Of a stretch of DNA of 41,114 bases, positions 1-6,794 are shown one piece after another; positions within the stretch are counted from its first letter, which is position 1; each line of letters begins with the position of its first letter. Origin of the DNA: a virus; the IMG/VR virus record IMGVR_UViG_3300030000_000287, positions 1 to 41,114 of that record. One strand, given 5' to 3'. Both the position numbers and the translations under genes were made by a program. A model generated the notes under the pieces. The model worked only from the letters and a program-made list of their open reading frames with translations. It searched no databases and was not told the origin of the DNA.

Positions 1-224
1 AAAGGTTGTGGACAGGAACCCAATACTTTCCGGTGGATTCCATACACATATCAAAGCAGTTATTATCAATTAACCACTGCTTGAATTGAAGAATGGAATT
101 GTTAAAAGTTGAAAATCTCTTTTTTTGAGTAATGTGGTGTAATACCCTTTGAAGTAATAATTGTAGCAACGAGAAAAGTTTTGTGAACATCGACGCCACA
201 ACAAATAGGATAGACAATTTTCAT
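1..224 (-). pseudogene. IS110-family transposase, N-terminal fragment, frameshifted and cut by window edge
   Basis: The leftward gene starts at the ATG 222-224 behind a strong AGGAGG (about 232-240). The first residues (MKIVYPICCGVDVHKTFLVA) carry the D-V-H-K signature that opens the DEDD/RuvC-like catalytic domain of IS110-family transposases. The frame breaks at a run of seven T on the plus strand (120-126). Removing one base restores the frame into KKRFSTFNNSILQF, then CFDMCMESTGKYWVPVHNL to the edge, a hallmark of the family. Either this copy is inactivated by a one-base homopolymer expansion, or the sequence has a homopolymer error. IS110 elements move by bridge-RNA-guided recombination (family knowledge). 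Only about 75 codons are in the window, so integrity of the rest cannot be judged. Confidence 0.88.
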
Positions 225-509
225 TGGTATAGCCTCCTTTTCATAATTTGTGAGGAAGAAGACATTGACTGAATCATCACACATTTAACAAAGAGCTAAA
301 ACAATGATTAGTGTGCGGTCTATTAGACCACTTATTTGTGCTTGAAAGATGATTCTTACACTGGTTATTATACTGTGAAGAAATCTACGACTCACCTCGC
401 CGTGCTTTGTAGTATATCTTCTCCTCAGTTGTATTATTGCCAAGTGGTGGAAATCGCAACACCATTTTTCATTACTATTTGTGTCGGCAGCGGCGAAATG
501 GAGGGTATT
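225..509 (-). mobile_element. Noncoding end of the IS110-family element; candidate bridge-RNA region
   Basis: This is the sequence upstream of the IS110 transposase start, without a convincing protein gene. It contains a small hairpin, GGTC-tatta-GACC at 317-329 (with G315/C331 also able to pair). In the IS110 group the noncoding bridge RNA that recognises donor and target is encoded in this upstream end (established for IS621). That it is encoded here, and that the element ends before about 500, are inferences; no terminal repeat or target junction was identifiable by eye. Confidence 0.4.
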
Positions 510-1373
510 ATGAAAAATATAAAGAAGAAATTTGAAAATGAAACTAAGACTAGAATAAACATAAAGGTTCTTATAGTTCTGCAAATGGATGAAAATGATT
601 TCGAAATATTATATATCGAATGAAGAAGGATATGAATACGTAAATCAACATAAGGATACTAGCAATAGCTATTTAAATAATGATTTTCATAGCTTATGTA
701 AAATAATATATGGAACCAAAAGTTCTTGTGCTATTATGATAGAAAGAGCATATATTGATGCTCCATCAAGTAGCGAACAATTCTCAGGAAATGTTTATAT
801 TTATTATGGTAAAGATACTAAATATAAAAATATATACAAAACTATTGAAAATAGAATTAGTGAAGATTATAAAGAACTATTTTTAATTTTAGCCAAGTGC
901 AGTGATGATATGGGCTGTTTTTCTATGTTTAGAGAAAATATTAATAAGGTAACTTTAGATAGAAGAATATTTTGTGTTGTAAATGAATTTAATTTTTATA
1001 GAGGACAATTGTTAGGAGAAGAGAATAAAATTAATGATCTTAATTTAGTTGATTCAATAAAAATGAATATATCCAAAAAATGGGAATATAAAGTGATAAA
1101 ATTATTGTAACGGAACAGTTTAATGATATTGATAAAAATACATTAAAAACTTTGAATACAAATGGTGATTTTATTAATTTATTAAAATTAGAAAGTGAAA
1201 GTATTGGAAATGTTATAAAAATCAAGCCTTTAAATCAAGAAAGAATAATAAGCATTTCATTAAATCAAGAAAGAATGAGTGTACAAGCTTTGATGGGAAT
1301 GCTCTATGATAGATATAATGGGTATTTAGTTAATTTATGGAATGAAATAATTGAAGATGAGGAAAGTAATTGA
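510..1373 (+). pseudogene. Unrecognised gene with two apparent frameshifts
   Basis: The ATG at 510 has a GGAGGG ribosome-binding site and opens a frame (MKNIKKKFENETKTRIN...) that stops at 623. The overlapping +1 frame from 589 continues with MKMISKYYISNEEGYEYVNQ to a stop at 1110. The next frame is then open from about 1099 (VTEQFNDIDKNTLKTLN) to the stop at 1373. One extra base near 600-615 and one missing A in the A-run near 1096-1099 would give a single product of about 287 residues; the 864-base span is an exact multiple of three, so the two indels compensate. No family was recognised. There are no membrane segments, and the protein is rich in K, N, I and E. It could be a decayed host gene, a decayed phage gene, or an intact gene with sequencing indels. 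Confidence 0.5.
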
Positions 1374-1500
1374 AAACAGCTTATATAAAGCTTTAGAATG
1401 TGAAAAAAATATAACTATTGATGATTTACATAGTATTTTTAAAGAAATATTTAGGAGGATGAGTGATAACATAGTCAGGTACGAAGTTTATCTTCAATAA
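1357..1500 (+). CDS. Small hypothetical protein (47 aa)
   Basis: ATG at 1357 overlaps the end of the preceding broken gene by 17 bases and runs to the TAA at 1498-1500. The product starts MRKVIENSLYKALECEKNIT. The overlap suggests translational coupling, and an upstream purine-rich stretch (GAAGATGAGG) could serve as a weak ribosome-binding site. No domain was recognised. It may be a genuine partner of the broken gene or another piece of the same decayed locus. Confidence 0.3.
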   Translation: MRKVIENSLYKALECEKNITIDDLHSIFKEIFRRMSDNIVRYEVYLQ

Positions 1501-1586
1501 AATTTTATAAACATTAAATAAAGTGAAAAATTATCATATAAAGCAAATATTAACCTCTAAGTTAAAAGTAGAAATATTGTATAAAG

Positions 1587-1628
1587 AAACTTCAGCGATA
1601 GCAAAAGAGCTAATACTGAAGTTTTTTT
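1587..1628 (+). terminator. Rho-independent terminator ending the left-edge unit
   Basis: The stem AAACTTCAG (1587-1595) pairs with CTGAAGTTT (1616-1624), with an inner TAGC/GCTA helix around an AAAAGA loop. It is followed by further T residues (to 1628). It lies after the 510-1500 locus and before the integrase region. Confidence 0.7.
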
Positions 1629-1707
1629 ATAGAGTATTATAAAGAACATATAATTTAAACATAATTATATAAAACAATTAAGATTATGCCTTAAGTTTAA
1701 GAACTGT

Positions 1708-1745
1708 ATCAAGATTTTGAAATACAGATTGATCATAATCTTGAT
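1708..1745. repeat. 9-bp inverted repeat upstream of integrase (possible attachment or arm site)
   Basis: ATCAAGATT (1708-1716) is the perfect reverse complement of AATCTTGAT (1737-1745), with a 20-base spacer. The rest of 1629-1878 holds no gene that I can see. The position between a terminator and the integrase start fits a recombinase binding or attachment region, but without the other prophage end the att core cannot be defined. Confidence 0.3.
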
Positions 1746-1878
1746 GTACAGAGACTTCAAGCACGTCATATAGTAAAATAAATGATATTTGGCTTAAACA
1801 GTGGGTTTTAGAAGGGTATAGGATAAAAAAATAGCTTTGACTACGGAATACATCTCTATTTATATGGAGGTGTATTTT

Positions 1879-2802
1879 TTGTTGTTAAAAGATTTACTAG
1901 ATGAATTTGTATTGGAATTGGAAATTCAAAATTATAGTCCCAATACAATAAGAACTTACAAAAGTAAAAATTTAAATTTTATAAACTACTTAGAAAATAA
2001 ATTTCAAATAACGAATTTAGAAGATGTTAAAACGGTAAATATTAAAACTTATATTGTAGGTCTAAAGCAAAGTAAGAGAAAAGCAACTTATATTAATTCA
2101 GTCATCAAGACGCTTCAAGCATTTTTTAAATATGCAAAGGGAGAAAATCTAATTAAAGATAATCCGATATCTGATGTTAAATTATTAAAACAGAATAAGC
2201 CAATTATTAATGTATTTACAGAAGAAGAGGTTAATCGAATGCTAAATACTTATAAGGGCAACCGATTCTTACCTATTAGAGATAAAGCAATTTTATGCAT
2301 CCTCATAGATACAGGTGTACGATGCTCGGAATTATTAAATCTCAAACTAGCTGATATGATAGATAATCATATGACTATAAGAGAGCCTAAGAGTAGAAAG
2401 GATAGAATTGTTGCATTTAGCCCTTATACAAAAAAATTTATTGCAAGATATATACGCTGTAGAGAAAGTTATTTTATTAATAAGACATTAGATACAGATT
2501 CGTATTTATTTCTATCTTATAGGTGCAAGAGGTTAACTGTAGAAGCTATAGAAAGAATAGTTAAGACAGCAGGTAAGAAAGCTAATATAAATGAGACTGT
2601 TCGTTGTAGTCCTCATACGCTAAGACATTATTTTTCAATTCAAAGTTTGAAAAATAATTTAGACATTTATTCTTTGAGTAGAATTTTAGGTCATAAGAAT
2701 ACAAATATTACCAGAGTGTATTTAGAGAATCTTAAGGATGAAGAAATAGTTGAAATGAGTTTAAAGACTAGTCCGTTAGCTAATAAGAATTTAAGGAAGT
2801 AG
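1879..2802 (+). CDS. int: Tyrosine recombinase / phage integrase (XerC/D-like)
   Basis: It catalyses site-specific integration and excision through a 3'-phosphotyrosine intermediate. The start is taken at the TTG at 1879 (or the adjacent TTG at 1882), because GGAGG at 1866-1870 lies 8 bases upstream; the in-frame upstream ATG at 1837 has no such site. From 1879 it is 307 residues. An N-terminal SAM-like core-binding domain spans about 1-105 (NYSPNTIRTYKSK motif), followed by the catalytic domain. The catalytic set is complete: R148 (TGVRCSE), K171 or K174 in the beta-hairpin, H246 and R249 (HTLRH), H272 (LGHKN) and Y281. The size and compact N-terminus resemble Xer-like phage integrases without a long arm-binding domain. 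It is the only recombinase seen and marks the left end of the prophage. Confidence 0.95.
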   Translation: MLLKDLLDEFVLELEIQNYSPNTIRTYKSKNLNFINYLENKFQITNLEDVKTVNIKTYIVGLKQSKRKATYINSVIKTLQAFFKYAKGENLIKDNPISDVKLLKQNKPIINVFTEEEVNRMLNTYKGNRFLPIRDKAILCILIDTGVRCSELLNLKLADMIDNHMTIREPKSRKDRIVAFSPYTKKFIARYIRCRESYFINKTLDTDSYLFLSYRCKRLTVEAIERIVKTAGKKANINETVRCSPHTLRHYFSIQSLKNNLDIYSLSRILGHKNTNITRVYLENLKDEEIVEMSLKTSPLANKNLRK

Positions 2803-2810
2803 GTGTAGCA

Positions 2811-2961
2811 ATGATAAATGTAGTAATATCAGATTCTAAAGAGACTATAGCAAGGCAATAAAGGTATTACAAGGCTTAATTGAGAATGATAATCCAAAAG
2901 GTAAACAAAATTACACGCTGAAGCTTTAGAACAGCTAGAAAAGGCATATGAAGCAATTTAG
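2811..2961 (+). pseudogene. Small broken ORF after the integrase
   Basis: ATG at 2811 follows an AGGTG ribosome-binding site (801-805 of the 2 kb block). Three frames each encode consecutive parts of what looks like one small acidic protein: MINVVISDSKETIA, then AIKVLQGLIENDNPKGKQ from 2855, then HAEALEQLEKAYEAI from 2914 ending at the TAG 2959-2961. Two small indels therefore separate it from an intact gene of about 50 codons. No family was recognised. Confidence 0.5.
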
Positions 2962-3002
2962 AACAACAAAAAAAGTAGCTACTAACTGGAATTAGTAGCT
3001 AC
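2962..3002 (-). terminator. Perfect 11-bp hairpin with T8 tract on the minus strand
   Basis: GTAGCTACTAA (2975-2985) and TTAGTAGCTAC (2992-3002) pair perfectly around a 6-base loop. The run of A at 2967-2974 is a T8 tract only when read on the minus strand; downstream on the plus strand the sequence is TCTAAAAC, without a T tract. It therefore looks like a terminator for leftward transcription, although no leftward protein gene lies to its right before 6388. It may also act as a plain 3' hairpin for the integrase transcript. Confidence 0.55.
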
Positions 3003-3040
3003 TCTAAAACAATAATTGAATATAGTTTTAATATTTCTTA

Positions 3041-3115
3041 TACCTTCCATTAAAAAAAGGTACTTAATCACTGTAAATTAAGTCTACCACAAAAATTTTA
3101 AAAATGGAAGTGGTA
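3041..3115 (+). other. Nested RNA-like double helix in gene-free region
   Basis: CTTCCAT (3044-3050) pairs with ATGGAAG (3104-3110), and TAC (3041-3043) with GTA (3113-3115) after a two-base bulge. Enclosed is ACTTAAT (3062-3068) pairing with ATTAAGT (3077-3083), extended by GGT/ACC flanks. This regular nesting in 75 AT-rich bases suggests a folded RNA or a protein-binding cruciform. No known family was recognised. Confidence 0.4.
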
Positions 3116-3129
3116 TGATTTATTAAAGT

Positions 3130-3640
3130 TACCCTTTTTTACAAATATATAACAAGAGGGGACTTAAAAGTAAGATGGAAGCTGACACCATCTATAAAAA
3201 ACATAGGGTTTAATGTAGCCAAAGCAAGAGAAATACATTCGGTCGTAATTATATTGTTACCTTGTAATTACGTGACGTCAGACCTTACGTGAAATTCTCC
3301 AAAGGTTGTTAAGGCTAAGGGATATAATATCCTATGTCAAAGAGGAGTGGAAAGTGGAAATCTTTTAATTAAGTGCTACATAGAGCAGTTGAAAAGCTGG
3401 ACAAGTCGGTTTATAAAGAGAAGGCTTGTTTTGATATGTATTTAATGTTGAGATACATTAAGAATTAGGTAATGTGATGCCGAGACCATAGGTTAATGTG
3501 GCAGGGTTTATACTCGATAATATCAGAATTGTACTTATAAAATTATTGGGTTAATTTTTTTATTTTGATTATTTTATAAGTGCAATTATTTCTATTTTAG
3601 GGAGACCTCGATAATACCTTGGCAATAACCATAGTCAAGT
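3130..3640 (+). ncRNA. Candidate large structured noncoding RNA, about 500 nt
   Basis: Between the integrase remnant and the next gene, 3003-3699 holds no protein gene that I can support, yet it is purine-rich and dense in helices. These include GATGG/CCATC (3174-3191), CGTAATTA/TAATTACG (3244-3272), ACAAGTC/GGCTTGT (3401-3428), ATGTAT/ATACAT (3436-3458), and a 17-bp helix 3527-3543/3571-3587 containing a single G-U pair. Near its 3' end a 12-base string (3599-3610) forms AGG-GAGA-CCT, a GNRA-capped hairpin, and the same 12 bases recur at 16042-16053 after the RNA polymerase gene. The plus strand is favoured because GAGA is a GNRA loop only in that direction. Large phage RNAs such as ROOL and GOLLD have this size and setting, but I cannot assign it to either. 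Confidence 0.4.
3527..3587 (+). repeat. 17-bp near-perfect inverted repeat
   Basis: The two 17-base arms at 3527-3543 (AATTGTACTTATAAAAT) and 3571-3587 (ATTTTATAAGTGCAATT) are reverse complements except for one T/G position that pairs as G-U in RNA. The 27-base loop is T-rich (seven T in a row). The single wobble-compatible difference favours an RNA helix over a DNA operator. Confidence 0.6.
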
Positions 3641-3699
3641 AGTTTAATCAAAATAACTAGTAAATACTTAAACTAAATACAAAGAAAGAAGTTGATAAT

Positions 3700-3894
3700 A
3701 TGAAAACTGGAGTTAATACAAGCACAATAATAAATATAAGGAAAAAGAGAAGAGAATATATGAAGAAAGCTAATGCAACTTGTAGTAAATGTAAATGGTT
3801 AGAGTTTGGATATTATTGCAGTAAGAAGAAAAGAAGTGCCACTATAGGAAATGGAAAGCTTAAATGTTACTGTAAGGATTATATTCTGAAATAA
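3700..3894 (+). CDS. Small Cys-rich (zinc-binding-like) protein
   Basis: It is 64 residues from the ATG at 3700 (weak AAGAAG site upstream), or 44 residues from the in-frame ATG at 3760, which has a comparable purine-rich site. Five cysteines sit in the C-terminal half: C-S-K-C, then YYC, then C-Y-C. This spacing fits a small zinc-ribbon or knuckle, as in many phage-encoded regulators and host-takeover peptides. No family was recognised. It stands alone between the structured region and the AIPR gene and is followed directly by a hairpin. Confidence 0.55.
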   Translation: MKTGVNTSTIINIRKKRREYMKKANATCSKCKWLEFGYYCSKKKRSATIGNGKLKCYCKDYILK

Positions 3895-3897
3895 AAA

Positions 3898-3928
3898 GGA
3901 CAACTTGCTATGGTGTAGCAAGCTATCC
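3898..3928 (+). terminator. Hairpin after the Cys-rich gene
   Basis: CTTGCTA (3904-3910) pairs perfectly with TAGCAAG (3916-3922) around TGGTG, with an outer GGA/TCC. There is no T tract, so termination would be weak; it may be a transcript-end stabiliser. Confidence 0.4.
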
Positions 3929-4373
3929 TGAATACTGGTTAATTTATTATTTGGGGAAATAATAATGTTTAACTACTTTATGTTTTTATTATATGATTAT
4001 AGTATGTCAGTGCTGTGGCAAATTTATTAACTTAATCTTAAAAAAATATAAACAATTTATAGGTTAGGGAGCAGTATAAAAACTCTCTAGCTTATTTTGG
4101 CTTCATACGATAAATTAAAAAGAATATTAAAAATACTCAAATATCTTGGAAATGGGTCTATATATAACAATATTAATAGATAATATCACTAAAAATATTA
4201 GTTAAGACATGAAATTTACAAATTAAGGAAACTTATATATTAGTTCGAATTTATATAAAGTGAGTGTTTTCAATGGTTTTAGCCAATGTGCTAAAAATAA
4301 TTAATAAATTAAAAAGAATACTGTTGAATTTACATGTATATATGTGTTATGATTTAAGATTACGAAAAAAACA
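3929..4373. other. Gene-free stretch with two hairpins
   Basis: I see no protein gene here. AGGTTAGGGAG (4061-4071) pairs over all 11 positions with CTCTCTAGCTT (4083-4093) when G-U pairs are allowed, which marks it as an RNA hairpin; the tail is only ATTTTGG. TTTTAGC (4277-4283) pairs with GCTAAAA (4290-4296). Both may end upstream transcripts before the AIPR promoter. Confidence 0.4.
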
Positions 4374-4402
4374 TTGACGAATTCAATTAGATGTAGTAAA
4401 AT
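4374..4402 (+). promoter_or_regulatory. Sigma-A type promoter for the AIPR gene
   Basis: TTGACG (4374-4379), a 17-base spacer and TAAAAT (4397-4402). The octamer TGACGAAT overlaps the -35 (4375-4382) and returns downstream of the -10 in the stretch ACATGACGAATGAT. Together they could form a direct-repeat operator. AGGAGG occurs at 4435-4440 without a recognisable start codon behind it. The gene itself begins at 4497. Confidence 0.65.
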
Positions 4403-4496
4403 TGTGTCTAAACATGACGAATGATAAAACATTTAGGAGGTACATTATAACTGATAATTTTACTGGCTAATATATTTGTGAAAGGTGATGGGATAT

Positions 4497-6293
4497 ATGG
4501 AAAGCGTTGTAATAGGACGAATAGAAGATAAAATAGAAAAATATGTAAATAACAGTGACAATACCAAGGAAAAGGGAACTTTATTTTGTAAGTGGATATT
4601 AAAATATTTATTTGAACAATCAGACAGTGAAATTGGCGATATGTGCGAAATAGATGGGAAAAGTGATAACTCTATTGATGCATTTTTTGAAGAAGATAAA
4701 ATATTTAGAATAATACAGACCAAATATAATACGTCCCATAATTGGGCAGGAGTGGCTAAATTTATTGCAGATATGAAACGTATTATAGAATTTTCTAATA
4801 AGTATGTTGGAGATAATAATTTAGTTCCAGAAGTATGCAATAAGATTGAGCAATATTTAGAAGAAGATAAACATATAGAAATATATTATATTACTAATTC
4901 CAATTTCACTAAAGAAGAGAGAGAGAAGATAGAATTTGAACTAGATAAATTTGGAAGAGAGTTTGATTGCAAATTTAATAAAGTTACTTTACATATTTTA
5001 GATATAGAAGGAATAAAAGATTTTATAGATATGTCATTAGATATCATACCTAAAAAATATAGAAATGCAACTTCTAAGTTGATATTAAAAAACTATTTTA
5101 TAAGTAATATTACATATGTAGCTGAAGTAGAATTGAGGGATTTTGCTGAATTTGTAATGAAAAATAAAGAATATTTATTTTATTCAAATATAAGAAACTA
5201 TTTAAAAAGTACACCTGTTAATAAAGGAATAGTAAAAACATTTAAAGAAAAGCCAAAAGATTTTTGGTATTTTAACAATGGAATTACAATTGTTTGTGAT
5301 GACTTCAAACCAGAATCGGAGAAAGTATTAGAAATTTTTATGCCTCAAATAGTAAATGGATGTCAAACTGCCAATACTATACTTAATGAATACAGAAAAA
5401 TAAGCACGAATCAAAAAAAGCAGAAACAAGGGACTATTTTAGTTAAAATAATAAAGGATAAAAATAAAAAAGATGAAATTACACAGTATACTAATAGACA
5501 AAATTCTGTTTCGGGTAAGGATTTTTTTGCATTAGATATTTTTCAAAAGAAAATGGTAAAAGAATTTGAGAATCTAGGTTATTTTTATGAAATACAAAAT
5601 AAGTCTAGTATTGCTAGAAAGGTTTCTGAAATGGAAAAATACAAAGGTATGAATGAATTTAGGTATTTATTTTCACATAAATTTAATAATATACTTCAAG
5701 TAAAATTAGTAGTCCAAGCATTCGCATCGGCAATGTATTTTATGCCAGGAACAGCAACTAGTCGATCAGGAGAACTTATGGTATATGGTGAGAAATGGTC
5801 TAAAATTTTTAATGACAAAACACCAGAAAAACCTTTGAATTGGCTATATCCATTTGCGGTAATGACTTATGCTAAAAATAATTTAGAATATAATAATAAA
5901 AGTAGTGTTCTCTATAAGAAATATAGTTTAATGTTCTATGTAGCTTGCTATTTCAGATGTTTAGTTCACATATTTAAAGAAATTGAGTTAATAGGGAGAA
6001 GCGAAAATATTAATCCGTTAGAAATAGAAATTGAAAACTATACAAAAATTTTTAAGAATAGTGATGTTAATAAAGAAATATTAAATTTTGTAGATGGAGT
6101 TATAAAGAGGTTTATGAGGGATAAATCAATTACAGAAGCTATTAAAAAGAAATATGATAATCTAGATATAGCTAATTTTATGAAATCTGAAGTAGAAACA
6201 AATGAAACAATTAGAACTACACTAGACGAATTTATAATAGAAGAGCTACATGATAATAGAGAATTATTATCTACTATTAAAAAAATATACTAA
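4497..6293 (+). CDS. AIPR-family abortive phage infection protein
   Basis: AIPR proteins (PF10592) are abortive-infection defence factors, first described from lactococcal Abi systems. The start is set at ATG 4497, 9 bases after AAAGGTG; upstream in-frame GTG/ATG at 4485 and 4488 overlap that site. The protein is 598 residues. The family core is clear: YLFYSNIRNYL, FWYFNNGITIVCD (about 256-268), PQIVNGCQTANT (about 283-294) and TNRQNSVSGKDFFA (about 332). The N-terminus adds a nuclease-like signature, D61 (SIDAFF) followed by Q74-T-K76 (IIQTKY), matching the D...(E/Q)xK pattern of PD-(D/E)XK enzymes. It has its own promoter and terminator, and sits between integrase and immunity switch, the usual place for prophage-carried defence genes expressed in the lysogen. 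Trigger and target are unknown. Confidence 0.88.
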   Translation: MESVVIGRIEDKIEKYVNNSDNTKEKGTLFCKWILKYLFEQSDSEIGDMCEIDGKSDNSIDAFFEEDKIFRIIQTKYNTSHNWAGVAKFIADMKRIIEFSNKYVGDNNLVPEVCNKIEQYLEEDKHIEIYYITNSNFTKEEREKIEFELDKFGREFDCKFNKVTLHILDIEGIKDFIDMSLDIIPKKYRNATSKLILKNYFISNITYVAEVELRDFAEFVMKNKEYLFYSNIRNYLKSTPVNKGIVKTFKEKPKDFWYFNNGITIVCDDFKPESEKVLEIFMPQIVNGCQTANTILNEYRKISTNQKKQKQGTILVKIIKDKNKKDEITQYTNRQNSVSGKDFFALDIFQKKMVKEFENLGYFYEIQNKSSIARKVSEMEKYKGMNEFRYLFSHKFNNILQVKLVVQAFASAMYFMPGTATSRSGELMVYGEKWSKIFNDKTPEKPLNWLYPFAVMTYAKNNLEYNNKSSVLYKKYSLMFYVACYFRCLVHIFKEIELIGRSENINPLEIEIENYTKIFKNSDVNKEILNFVDGVIKRFMRDKSITEAIKKKYDNLDIANFMKSEVETNETIRTTLDEFIIEELHDNRELLSTIKKIY

Positions 6294-6310
6294 GTATAAA
6301 TTTTAAACTT

Positions 6311-6346
6311 AAAGGATTACCTAACAATAGAATGGTAGTCCTTTTT
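6311..6346 (+). terminator. Terminator of the AIPR gene
   Basis: AAAGGATTACC (6311-6321) pairs with GGTAGTCCTTT (6334-6344) over 11 positions with one G-U, followed by T residues to 6346. Confidence 0.85.
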
Positions 6347-6351
6347 CTATG

Positions 6352-6382
6352 CAAAAAAATAAGAGTGCCATTTCTAGCACCC
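6352..6382 (-). terminator. Terminator of the leftward HTH gene
   Basis: Read on the minus strand, GGGTGC (6382-6377) pairs with GCACTC (6368-6363), followed by TTATTTTTTT. It ends the 6388-6600 gene and sits tail-to-tail with the AIPR terminator. Confidence 0.75.
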
Positions 6383-6387
6383 CTAAA

Positions 6388-6600
6388 TTATTCTTCTTTC
6401 TTTATCCATTTAATATCGTAACCAATTATTTCAGCTATTTGTAAAACTTCAGAATGTTTCAAACTAGCTTTTCTAATTTTATTACTTAAATTCTGTACAG
6501 AAGAATCAGTGCCATTTATTCTATTCAATTCAGTATTTAAATCGGTAATACTCCAACCGCTGCTTACAATATAAGCTTTAATCTCTTCTTTAAGTCCCAT
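6388..6600 (-). CDS. Small HTH regulator, probable lysogeny repressor or Cro-like protein
   Basis: 70 residues with ATG at 6598-6600 and an AGAGGTG site just upstream. The helical pattern (KAYIVSSGWSITDLNTELNR, then SVQNLSNKIRKASLKHSEVLQIAEIIGY) resembles compact Xre/lambda-repressor-fold proteins of Clostridium and other Firmicute phages that consist of a DNA-binding domain alone. It is the only leftward gene in this part, faces away from a strong rightward promoter, and the shared intergenic region carries three related palindromes, so it most likely binds them. There is no S24 peptidase domain, so SOS-induced self-cleavage is not expected; induction would need an antirepressor or another route. 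Confidence 0.75.
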   Translation of the reverse strand: MGLKEEIKAYIVSSGWSITDLNTELNRINGTDSSVQNLSNKIRKASLKHSEVLQIAEIIGYDIKWIKKEE

Positions 6601-6620
6601 TTGTTTTCACCTCTAACTAA

Positions 6621-6649
6621 ATTATACTATTAGATTAACAATTAATCAA
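6621..6649 (-). promoter_or_regulatory. Leftward promoter of the HTH gene
   Basis: On the minus strand: TTGATT (6649-6644), a 17-base spacer, TATAAT (6626-6621). The palindrome at 6633-6647 fills the spacer and reaches into the -35, so binding there would repress the gene. Confidence 0.75.
6633..6647. promoter_or_regulatory. Operator 1 (palindrome inside the leftward promoter)
   Basis: GATTAA-CAA-TTAATC, perfect 6-base arms lying between the -10 and -35 of the leftward promoter. The half-site GATT-AA matches the outer part of the other two palindromes. Confidence 0.6.
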
Positions 6650-6652
6650 ATG

Positions 6653-6668
6653 AATTTAATATTAAATC
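6653..6668. promoter_or_regulatory. Operator 2 (palindrome between the divergent promoters)
   Basis: AATTTAATATTAAATC: a perfect 14-base palindrome (ATTTAATATTAAAT) that differs from the core of operator 3 at only the first position. Confidence 0.6.
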
Positions 6669-6687
6669 AATAAGTTTAAAAAAAGTA

Positions 6688-6716
6688 TTGACATTTTAAA
6701 CCTTATGATTTAATAT
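6688..6716 (+). promoter_or_regulatory. Rightward early promoter
   Basis: Consensus -35 TTGACA (6688-6693), exactly 17 bases, then TAATAT (6711-6716). The -10 lies at the centre of the 30-base palindrome 6700-6729, so a bound dimer would block RNA polymerase directly. It drives the gene at 6795 and probably the early operon. Confidence 0.85.
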
Positions 6717-6729
6717 TAAATCATAAGGT
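6700..6729. promoter_or_regulatory. Operator 3 (30-bp perfect palindrome over the early -10)
   Basis: Left arm ACCTTATGATTTAAT (6700-6714) is the exact reverse complement of the right arm 6715-6729. The inner 16 bases GATTTAATATTAAATC (6707-6722) match operator 2 at 15 of 16. The outer ACCTTAT/ATAAGGT arms are unique to this site and could bind a second protein or extend the contact. Confidence 0.75.
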
Positions 6730-6794
6730 AAATCAAACCAAGCAATCAACAAAACCTTATAAAAATATAAAGTATAAAAGGATGGGATGATATT

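Noticed and set aside
3003-3699. Group I or group II intron, tmRNA or RNase P RNA
   Set aside because: I looked for the group I R/S core strings, a group II domain V-like hairpin with a GUGYG start, and known conserved blocks of tmRNA and RNase P; none was visible. There is no reverse transcriptase or intron endonuclease next to it.
4460-4840. Long leftward ORF opposite the AIPR gene
   Set aside because: It is the antisense of a well-supported coding region, has no ribosome-binding site, and its composition mirrors the AIPR codons.
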